6,297 nt of DNA from Desulfocicer vacuolatum DSM 3385 (GTDB lineage Bacteria > Desulfobacterota > Desulfobacteria > Desulfobacterales > SURF-7): contig CAMBQS010000210.1 in the NCBI GenBank assembly GCA_945870015.1, forward strand, positions 1 to 6,297, given 5' to 3'. Positions 1 to 5,808 of this stretch are shown here, piece after piece. The first letter of the stretch is position 1. Each line of letters starts with the position of its first letter. A model generated the notes under the pieces. That model had not been told where the DNA came from. It saw only the letters and a list, made by a program, of their open reading frames with translations, and searched no databases. The position numbers and the translations under genes were made by a program.

Positions 1-1165
1 CGCCCAGACGGGTGATCGGTGCAAAAATGGCGGAACGTGCACCAATGACAATATGAACTTTTTCCTCCAGAATTCTTTCCCATTGATCATATTTTTCGCC
101 GGAAGAGAGTCCGCTGTGCAGGACAGCAATACACTCTCCAAAACGAGCCCGGAACCGTCTTTCGGTTTGGGAAATCAATGCAATTTCCGGAACCAGAATC
201 AGGGTGGAAAATCCCTTTTTTAGAGTGAATTCTGCAATCCGCATATAGACTTCTGTTTTTCCGCTTCCGGTAACGCCTGACAGAAGGAATGCGGAGAATC
301 CGTTTCCAATGGCATGGATAACCGCGGAGACTGCATTTTGCTGTTCTTTTGTAAGATCCGGCGGCCTGTCCGGTGGAATCGGATCTCCCAGCGGGTCCCG
401 GTAAATCTTTCTCATGCTTTCCGACAGAAAACCGTTTCGGACAAGATAGGCAACAGAAGATTGCGCCCCGGATATTTTTTCCTTCAACTCTTTTTGTGAA
501 ATACCATTCTCGTGGGATCGAACAAATTCAAGTATCTTTTTTCTTTTTTCAGCATGTTGATCCAGGGGAATATCGGAGTTGACAAAGGTCAGAAAGGATT
601 CTTTGCGGGAACCGGAATGGTCGCCTTTTAAAATCATTTTTTTCTGGATTACCCCGGAATGGAGCATTCTTTGGATCAGACTGGCACGGATCTCTGTCTT
701 GAGTTTTTTTTTCAGATTTTTTTCGAGCAACGCGCCATCATCAAGAAGGGATAAGATTTTTCTTTCAAGCAGCGGGATATCATTGGCCTGCAAACGATTT
801 CTTCCCGGTTCTGTGATGGAAAGTTCTGTCCACTCATACAGGTTCAATCCATTGGGAAGGGCGGCCTTGATCACCTCACCGACTGGATGCATGTAATAGT
901 CGGCAATCCATCTGAAAAAAGAAATCATGGATTCCGGGAAAAGTGGCTTGTCATCCAGAATATCAATGATTTTTTTAATTTCAAACAATTCTGTTTTTTG
1001 GGAGAGCCCGAGAATATACCCGGTCACTTTGCGCCGGCCAAAGGGTACAAGTACCCGGATTCCAGTAACACTGAATGGTATGAGTGCCTCCGGAACTTGA
1101 TATGTATAGGTATGATAAACCGGCAATGCAATCGCAACTTCAATATAAGATTCGATTTCTGGCAA
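1..1165 (-). CDS. priA: Primosomal protein N' (PriA replication-restart helicase), N-terminal 388 residues, cut by left edge
   Basis: PriA is a superfamily 2 DNA helicase that binds abandoned replication forks and reloads the replisome in the cytoplasm. Seen here: the 3'-end DNA-binding domain at the N-terminus, with VLVPFGRRKVTGYILGL around residues 39-55; a winged-helix region near residues 100-180 and a further helical stretch to about 245; a DLTKEQQNAV helicase entry at 270-279; Walker A GVTGSGKT at 297-304 (Lys303); VPEIALISQT at 325-334; LHSGLS at 349-354; and GARSAIFAP at 375-383. The DEEH box and zinc-binding cysteines would lie beyond the left edge. The frame is open without a break from 1165 to the edge. 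The start is TTG at 1163-1165: an in-frame TGA lies a short way upstream, no ATG or GTG lies between it and the TTG, and AAAGGA sits six bases before it. Walker A lies some 70 residues later than in E. coli PriA (recalled), matching the longer Bacillus-type layout. Confidence 0.95.
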   Translation of the reverse strand, partial: MPEIESYIEVAIALPVYHTYTYQVPEALIPFSVTGIRVLVPFGRRKVTGYILGLSQKTELFEIKKIIDILDDKPLFPESMISFFRWIADYYMHPVGEVIKAALPNGLNLYEWTELSITEPGRNRLQANDIPLLERKILSLLDDGALLEKNLKKKLKTEIRASLIQRMLHSGVIQKKMILKGDHSGSRKESFLTFVNSDIPLDQHAEKRKKILEFVRSHENGISQKELKEKISGAQSSVAYLVRNGFLSESMRKIYRDPLGDPIPPDRPPDLTKEQQNAVSAVIHAIGNGFSAFLLSGVTGSGKTEVYMRIAEFTLKKGFSTLILVPEIALISQTERRFRARFGECIAVLHSGLSSGEKYDQWERILEEKVHIVIGARSAIFAPITRLG

Positions 1166-1177
1166 TCTGATTCCTTT
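1163..1177 (-). promoter_or_regulatory. Shine-Dalgarno and TTG start codon of priA
   Basis: On the minus strand AAAGGA (1172-1177) is followed by a six-base spacer and then TTG (1163-1165). The in-frame stop TGA lies 11 codons upstream, and the only conventional initiation codon between it and the first conserved PriA residues is this TTG. The signal therefore decides the start of priA. Confidence 0.75.
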
Positions 1178-1201
1178 CCGGTGTTCATCACAATTTCATA
1201 T

Positions 1202-1230
1202 CATATAAATCACAAACCACAGGCGATCAA
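1202..1230 (-). promoter_or_regulatory. Candidate sigma-70 type promoter for priA
   Basis: On the minus strand TTGATC (1225-1230, 4 of 6 to TTGACA) and TATATG (1202-1207, 4 of 6 to TATAAT) are separated by 17 bases, about 25 bases before the priA Shine-Dalgarno. The -35 hexamer overlaps one arm of a palindrome. Boxes are moderate and the region is AT-rich, so a chance match is possible. Confidence 0.3.
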
Positions 1231-1244
1231 GGCGATTTTTGATC
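1225..1244. repeat. Inverted repeat GATCAA-N8-TTGATC in the divergent control region
   Basis: GATCAA at 1225-1230 and TTGATC at 1239-1244 form a perfect 6-bp dyad with an 8-base spacer. A short direct repeat GGCGAT (1222-1227 and 1231-1236) overlaps it. The dyad covers the candidate -35 box of priA and lies upstream of the candidate kinase promoter, a position where a regulator could touch either gene. No regulator family is recognisable from the sequence. Confidence 0.35.
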
Positions 1245-1265
1245 TTGGGAAAGTTTAGATACAAT

Positions 1266-1294
1266 TTGTAATTTTTCAGGATACATGCTATCAT
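1266..1294 (+). promoter_or_regulatory. Candidate sigma-70 type promoter for the hybrid kinase
   Basis: TTGTAA (1266-1271, 4 of 6 to TTGACA) and TATCAT (1289-1294, 5 of 6 to TATAAT) are separated by the ideal 17 bases. Transcription would begin near 1300, leaving an untranslated leader of roughly 145 bases before the kinase start. This is the best promoter-like match seen by eye on the plus strand of the gap. Confidence 0.4.
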
Positions 1295-1344
1295 TTTTCT
1301 ATTAGATGTAGCCACGACTCTCCATATTAAACGATTTTCAAATC

Positions 1345-1409
1345 TTCCATAAACCGGAAAAGAGATAAAACCCTGCTGGAAGATGTGATTTCCATTTCCT
1401 GCTGGAAAT
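1345..1409 (+). repeat. Leader with three TTCC/GGAA inverted repeats and a 10-bp direct repeat
   Basis: Within the presumed kinase leader, TTCC (1345-1348) faces GGAA (1356-1359); TGGAA (1377-1381) faces TTCCA (1390-1394); and ATTTCC (1394-1399) faces GGAAAT (1404-1409) across a four-base TGCT loop. CCTGCTGGAA is repeated exactly at 1372-1381 and 1398-1407, 26 bases apart. These could be small RNA stem-loops in the leader or paired operator half-sites. The function is unknown; each stem alone is short. Confidence 0.4.
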
Positions 1410-1430
1410 AATGTGCGTGCAATCCATGCA

Positions 1431-1447
1431 AGAGGAAACGAAAATTG
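1431..1447 (+). promoter_or_regulatory. Shine-Dalgarno and TTG start codon of the hybrid kinase
   Basis: AGAGGA (1431-1436) lies eight bases before TTG at 1445-1447. Starting here gives a short basic N-terminus (MEKIKTK) directly before the first hydrophobic segment, the expected layout for a membrane-anchored kinase. No ATG precedes the first membrane segment in this frame after the TTG, so this start is favoured. Confidence 0.7.
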
Positions 1448-4429
1448 GAAAAGATTAAGACCAAAGTGATTTTGATTCTATTTTGTGTTTTTATCGGATA
1501 TGCGGCAATTGATTATGGTATCCAGAAGCTGATCCTGTTGCCCAGTTTTTTGGAGCTGGAGCAGGCGCAGACCATCAAGAACATCAAACGTGCTATCCAG
1601 GCAATCGACAGGGAGATTTATCACCTGGATGTTTTTTGTCATGACTGGTCTGCCTGGGATGAAACCTATCGATACGCAGCTTCCCCGTCAGAGGATTATA
1701 TCAAGAATAACCTGCCGGAAGCTACCTTTTTCAGCAACAATCTGAACTATATTTGTATTGTGAACAAGGATCGGAAGGTTCTCTGGAGCCGGATGGTTGA
1801 TCTGTCAACGAAAAAAACAATTACGATCCGTGATCTTCCGGAAGATCGTTTCCCAAAATCCCATCCTTTGGTTTCTTACAGGATTGATAAAAAACCACTT
1901 TCGGATGTATCGGTCAAGGGGATTTTTATGACCCGCAGCGGTCCCATGTTGATCTCTTCCCGTCCGATTTTGAATAACGACAATAAAGGGCCTATTCTTG
2001 GAAGCATCATCATGGGGCGGTTTTTTAATGAAGATGTTATTCAAAAAATCAAAGAACAGACACGTACCGATTTTGGAATTTATCCAATTTCGCAGGCGTT
2101 TAGCCCATCAAAGTTAAAGCACATCCCATTGAAAATAACCGAAACTTCCCCTTATTTCGTTCAGGAAAGTGGAAAGACGGTTTTGCAGGCCTATACAACC
2201 CTGACGGATATCCAGAGGCGGTTGGCTTTACTGGTAGAAGTAAACAATACAAGGGAAATCTCTGCAAAAGGTATGAGTACGATACGCCATGCCTTTTTTA
2301 TAAAAATTGGATTCAGCATAATCATTGTCCTGGTCCTGCTGATATTGCAGAAAACTGTGTTCAAAAGGGTTGACGGTTTAATCGATTATATCCAGACCAT
2401 TCAACGGACAGGAGATCTTTCAAAAGGAATTGAGGTGGTGAACAGGGATGAAATCGGTATCCTTGCCAGTGAGTTCAATTGCCTGCTTGAAAAACTCTAT
2501 AAAAATACGGTTAAAAGCAGGGAATTTGAAGAAGAACTGCAAAACAGCGAAAGGAAATATCGAACCATCATTGAAAATGCTCCAGGCATCATTTTTATCG
2601 TGAATGTAAAAGGAGAGGTCACTCTTTTTGAAGGGAAAGGGGGAACGGTTTTGGGTATTCAACCTGCCCGTATGGTCGGTAAATCGATTTTCAAGCTGTT
2701 TCAGGATCAACCGAAAATGATCTATAATATCGAAAAAGCACTGGCTGGTAATTCTTTTATAACGGAAAGTCATGTTCAAAATTCTATTTTTGAGACAACC
2801 TTTACTCCCTATAAAAATCATAATGGTGAACTGATCGGGACGGTTGGGATCTCAACCGATATTACGGAGAAAAAACGTTCGCTGGAGGTGTTGCGTGAAA
2901 ATGAAATCCAGTTCCGGTCAATTGTGGAAAATTCCCATGACGGGATTATCCTCATTGGACCGGATTACAAGTTTCAGTATGTAAATGATGAATTTTGCAG
3001 AATTACCGGCCGCTCTTGTGAAGAATTGATTGACGAAGATTTTCGGATTGTTCTGGATGAAGATAGTGTGGATCTTGTTGCGGATCGATACAGAAGAAGG
3101 CAGCAGGGAGAAGCTGTTCAATCCAAATATGAGTTTAACATCTTGAGGAAAACAGGAGAAAAAAGGCGCATAAAATTCACGGGAAACACAATTCAGGATT
3201 CACATGGCCGGATGAAAACCATCGGACAGCTTCTGGACATTACAAAAAAAAGAGAAGCGGAAGATGAAAAGAAAAGGCTGGAAATAAAATTACGTCAGGC
3301 CCAAAAAATGGAAGCCATCGGTACATTGGCAGGAGGCATTGCCCATGATTTCAACAATATACTATCTGCAATAATGGGATATTCTCAACTGGCGTTACTG
3401 AATTCTCAGGGAAATGACAAGGTTCAAAAATATATCCAGCAACTCACGGCTTCCAGTGAACGGGCAAAAAGTCTGGTGCAGCAGATCCTTGCATTCAGCC
3501 GTCAGACAAAGGCTGAAAAAATACCTGTTGATATTGGTTTGGTTTGTAAGGAAGTTTTGAAATTGATCAGACCTACGATTCCTTCTACAATTGAGATCAC
3601 TCACAATGTGGTTTCAAACCTTGGCGCGGTCATGGCGGATCAGACACAAATTCATCAGGTTTTAATGAATTTATGTGTCAATGCTTTCCAAGCCATGGAA
3701 GCAGAGGGTGGGGAGTTGCATGTCGAGCTTTCTCCCGTAGCGCTGACAGCCGATGATGTAGTTAATTATAATGACATCGAACCGGGAAAATATCTCAGGC
3801 TGACCGTAAGAGACACAGGAGTCGGAATGGATGAAGAAACACTGTCCCATATTTTTGAGCCTTATTTTTCGACTAAAAAGATTACAGAGGGCACAGGTAT
3901 GGGACTTGCGACAGTTCACGGGATTGTTGCCGATTGCGGCGGTGATATCAAAGTGTCCAGCAAGCCGGGTGTCGGAACAAGCTTTTATGTTCTGTTCCCT
4001 GTTATTGAAAAGGAGATACAAAAAGTGGAAAGCAGTATATTGGATTTACCAACAGGTAATGAACAGGTGTTGTTTGTTGATGATGAGAAGTTTCTCGTGG
4101 ATATCGGTATCGAAATGCTGAATGATCTGGGTTATCAAGTTGAGGGCAGGACCAGTTCATATGATGCCCTGGAAGCATTCCGTGCCAATCCGGATAAGTA
4201 TGATATCGTCATTACCGACATGACCATGCCGGAGATGGCAGGGGATAAACTTGCCATGGAAATCAAAAAAATCCGTTCAGACATTCCCATTATCATATGC
4301 AGCGGCTTCAGCAAAGTGATGACACAGGAAAAGGCTCAACGGATCGGCGTGAAAAGTCTTCTCAACAAACCGATCACGATGGAGGAGATGGCCCATGCGA
4401 TCCGAAAAGAACTGGACGAAAATAAATAA
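1445..4429 (+). CDS. Membrane-bound hybrid sensor histidine kinase (CHASE4-HAMP-PAS-PAS-HisKA-HATPase-REC)
   Basis: A 994-residue two-component sensor. A membrane segment at about 7-25 is followed by an extracytoplasmic CHASE4-type sensor at about 40-200 (AIDREIYHLDVFCHDWSAWD at 53-72 is typical). A second membrane segment is at 284-302, then HAMP at about 303-352 with DEIG at 335-338, PAS 1 at about 368-476 and PAS 2 at about 487-602. The HisKA box GGIAHDFNNIL has phosphoacceptor His634. The ATPase domain has its N box at 738-751 (Asn742, Asn746), DTGVGM at 790-795, FEPYFST at 804-810 and GTGMGLATV at 816-824. A C-terminal receiver at about 873-990 has acidic pocket Asp879/Asp880, phosphoacceptor Asp925, Ser953 and Lys975. 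All catalytic residues are present, so autophosphorylation and His-to-Asp transfer are expected. There is no DNA-binding output domain and no response regulator or Hpt gene next to it, so its target lies elsewhere. The ligand cannot be told from sequence. Confidence 0.95.
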   Translation: MEKIKTKVILILFCVFIGYAAIDYGIQKLILLPSFLELEQAQTIKNIKRAIQAIDREIYHLDVFCHDWSAWDETYRYAASPSEDYIKNNLPEATFFSNNLNYICIVNKDRKVLWSRMVDLSTKKTITIRDLPEDRFPKSHPLVSYRIDKKPLSDVSVKGIFMTRSGPMLISSRPILNNDNKGPILGSIIMGRFFNEDVIQKIKEQTRTDFGIYPISQAFSPSKLKHIPLKITETSPYFVQESGKTVLQAYTTLTDIQRRLALLVEVNNTREISAKGMSTIRHAFFIKIGFSIIIVLVLLILQKTVFKRVDGLIDYIQTIQRTGDLSKGIEVVNRDEIGILASEFNCLLEKLYKNTVKSREFEEELQNSERKYRTIIENAPGIIFIVNVKGEVTLFEGKGGTVLGIQPARMVGKSIFKLFQDQPKMIYNIEKALAGNSFITESHVQNSIFETTFTPYKNHNGELIGTVGISTDITEKKRSLEVLRENEIQFRSIVENSHDGIILIGPDYKFQYVNDEFCRITGRSCEELIDEDFRIVLDEDSVDLVADRYRRRQQGEAVQSKYEFNILRKTGEKRRIKFTGNTIQDSHGRMKTIGQLLDITKKREAEDEKKRLEIKLRQAQKMEAIGTLAGGIAHDFNNILSAIMGYSQLALLNSQGNDKVQKYIQQLTASSERAKSLVQQILAFSRQTKAEKIPVDIGLVCKEVLKLIRPTIPSTIEITHNVVSNLGAVMADQTQIHQVLMNLCVNAFQAMEAEGGELHVELSPVALTADDVVNYNDIEPGKYLRLTVRDTGVGMDEETLSHIFEPYFSTKKITEGTGMGLATVHGIVADCGGDIKVSSKPGVGTSFYVLFPVIEKEIQKVESSILDLPTGNEQVLFVDDEKFLVDIGIEMLNDLGYQVEGRTSSYDALEAFRANPDKYDIVITDMTMPEMAGDKLAMEIKKIRSDIPIIICSGFSKVMTQEKAQRIGVKSLLNKPITMEEMAHAIRKELDENK

Positions 4430-4437
4430 ATGACTTC

Positions 4438-4465
4438 CATCATGTCGGACGTGTCCGGCATGATG
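4438..4465. terminator. Convergent intergenic hairpin, candidate bidirectional terminator
   Basis: CATCATG (4438-4444) pairs with CATGATG (4459-4465), continuing inward through a T-G wobble and CGGA/TCCG to a four-base CGTG loop, about 12 pairs in all. It lies eight bases after the kinase stop codon and 19 bases beyond the GAPDH stop. There is no immediate U run on either strand: the plus side is followed by AAAAACG, with T5 only at 4482-4486, and the minus side by GAAGTCATTTATTTATTTT. In the minus-strand transcript the wobble becomes a C-A mismatch. It is likely a transcript end, but not a textbook intrinsic terminator. Confidence 0.5.
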
Positions 4466-4484
4466 AAAAACGTGGGTCTGATTT

Positions 4485-5747
4485 TTACATGGTTTCAGCG
4501 ATCGACACAGTCCGGTCACTGAGCATGTTTACATAACTCCCCAGTTCATTGTCATACCAGCCATAAATAACCGCCTGTGTGACCGGAATCCGAACAAAGG
4601 TATCTTTCAGAGCCGCAGTGATCTCCTTGCTGAGATTGGGTACATGACCCATATCAATGGACACTTCGGCTGTACGGGTATGGGTTTCATGCCCCTCAAT
4701 AATGGCGGCGGCTCTCGGTATTCCAATGATATCCACGGAAACATTTTGTTTTTCCGTAAAGTGAAGGTATTGGTTTGGGTCATCTTTTGCTGCCTGACGG
4801 TAGATATTGTTTAAAAAGTCTCTTCGAACAGGAGTGCCATTCAGCTCTTCCTGAATGTTGATGACCAGGATGATCAGAGAGCCGGTACTTGTGGGAATCC
4901 TGACTGATTCAGCAATAAAACCGATATGTTCCATTTCTGGAATGACAAGCCTCAGCGCTTTTGCCGCCCCTGTGGTAGTCAGAATAATATTGTTCATGAT
5001 ACTTCTGGTTTTTCGAAGGTCTGTATTTCCGGTTTTGGGAAGTTTATCGAGAACCGATTGCGATCCGGTTGCGGCATGAATCGTGGCCATTGAAGCCGAC
5101 AAAATTCTTTTCGATCCCAGAACATCAATCAGGGGCTTGATCATATGGGCGAGGCAGTTCGTTGTACAGGATGCATTCGAGATAATGTTGTGACGTCTAG
5201 GATCAAAGTCATTTCCATTAATGCCCATCACCGTCGTGACAGCATCTTCCGGCATGGGAATGCCCTGCCCTTTGATTTTAAAAGGAGCAGAGACAATCAC
5301 TTTTTTTGCGCCTGCATCCAGATGCCCCCGGATTGAGCCTTTTGGCGCTTTTGCCGGCAGGGTCGGGTCCAGAAATTGTCCGGTGGTGTCCACAACAATC
5401 GGCACATCATAATCTTTCCATCCAATGTCGGCAGGATTCCGGTTTTCGCGTAAAAAGCGGACCCGTGTATGGTGAATCATCATGGTGCCGTTTTTTTCAT
5501 CAAGGTCATGGATTACCGGTTCAGCATTGTAGCCATGAAGGAAGCCATGAAGGAAGCCATAGGAAGAGTCTCTTTCCGCATAATGAGCGATATCTGCAAG
5601 AGAAGTCCCCACTCCGCGGCCGACGTTCACTACCAGCTCATCAAAATATTTTCTTCCAACATGCTGCCATAAACTGAGTTTGCCGATTCTTCCAAAGCCG
5701 TTGATACCCAGCTTTTTCCCATTGCTGTTGATGGATGAATTTTTCAT
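4485..5747 (-). CDS. gap: Divergent, long glyceraldehyde-3-phosphate dehydrogenase family protein
   Basis: This cytoplasmic enzyme family oxidises glyceraldehyde 3-phosphate with NAD(P) and phosphate to 1,3-bisphosphoglycerate, or runs the reverse step in gluconeogenesis. Visible: Rossmann motif INGFGRIGK at 15-23; active-site SNASCTTNCL at 190-199 with catalytic Cys194; ATIHAATGSQ at 221-230 with His224; DLRKTR at 243-248; TTTGAAKA at 257-264; phosphate-site SVRIP at 281-285; and GWYDNE at 396-401. The catalytic set is therefore intact. At 420 residues it exceeds the usual 330-340, with extra sequence before the active site and about 30 more residues before WYDNE. The cofactor loop reads VVNVGRGVGTS (39-49), lacking the Asp that normally follows the second strand. 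A GFLH tandem duplication lies at 65-72. GGAG (5757-5760) is nine bases before the ATG. It sits 61 bases downstream of the dikinase-like gene, so co-transcription is likely. An erythrose-4-phosphate dehydrogenase or other phosphorylating aldehyde role is possible. Confidence 0.88.
   Translation of the reverse strand: MKNSSINSNGKKLGINGFGRIGKLSLWQHVGRKYFDELVVNVGRGVGTSLADIAHYAERDSSYGFLHGFLHGYNAEPVIHDLDEKNGTMMIHHTRVRFLRENRNPADIGWKDYDVPIVVDTTGQFLDPTLPAKAPKGSIRGHLDAGAKKVIVSAPFKIKGQGIPMPEDAVTTVMGINGNDFDPRRHNIISNASCTTNCLAHMIKPLIDVLGSKRILSASMATIHAATGSQSVLDKLPKTGNTDLRKTRSIMNNIILTTTGAAKALRLVIPEMEHIGFIAESVRIPTSTGSLIILVINIQEELNGTPVRRDFLNNIYRQAAKDDPNQYLHFTEKQNVSVDIIGIPRAAAIIEGHETHTRTAEVSIDMGHVPNLSKEITAALKDTFVRIPVTQAVIYGWYDNELGSYVNMLSDRTVSIAETM
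5531..5564 (-). repeat. 12-bp in-frame tandem duplication inside the GAPDH gene
   Basis: On the plus strand the unit AGCCATGAAGGA occurs exactly twice (5531-5542 and 5543-5554), followed by a partial third copy (AGCCAT then AGGA, 5555-5564). On the coding strand this is GGC TTC CTT CAT repeated, giving GFLHGFLHG at residues 64-72. The exact nucleotide identity, with no synonymous difference, suggests replication slippage that is recent or kept uniform. Confidence 0.9.
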
Positions 5748-5808
5748 ATCGATTCTCTCCGTCTGTTTTTAAAAATTAAAAAACAAGGTTACCAAATGAT
5801 CATCCGGG

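Noticed and set aside
1..1165. A frameshift or stop in priA, because no minus-strand frame of that length stood out from an ATG
   Set aside because: Translating line by line shows one unbroken frame; it lacks an ATG start and a stop inside the window only because it begins with TTG and runs off the edge.
314..1258. Several plus-strand open frames of 61-123 codons in the left 1.25 kb
   Set aside because: They are antisense to the continuous priA frame, which has strong conserved helicase motifs throughout; their translations show no recognisable domain.
4055..4429. Receiver domain as an independent response-regulator gene
   Set aside because: It is in frame with the kinase, without a stop or internal Shine-Dalgarno-preceded start, so it is the C-terminal domain of a hybrid kinase.
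5145..5677. Plus-strand open frames opposite the GAPDH gene
   Set aside because: They mirror the conserved GAPDH coding frame on the other strand and resemble no protein family.
5748..5808. A separate promoter for the GAPDH gene between it and the dikinase-like gene
   Set aside because: Only a weak pair (TTGGTA, then TTAAAA at 17 bases, the latter 3 of 6) is visible in a T-rich stretch; not strong enough to call.
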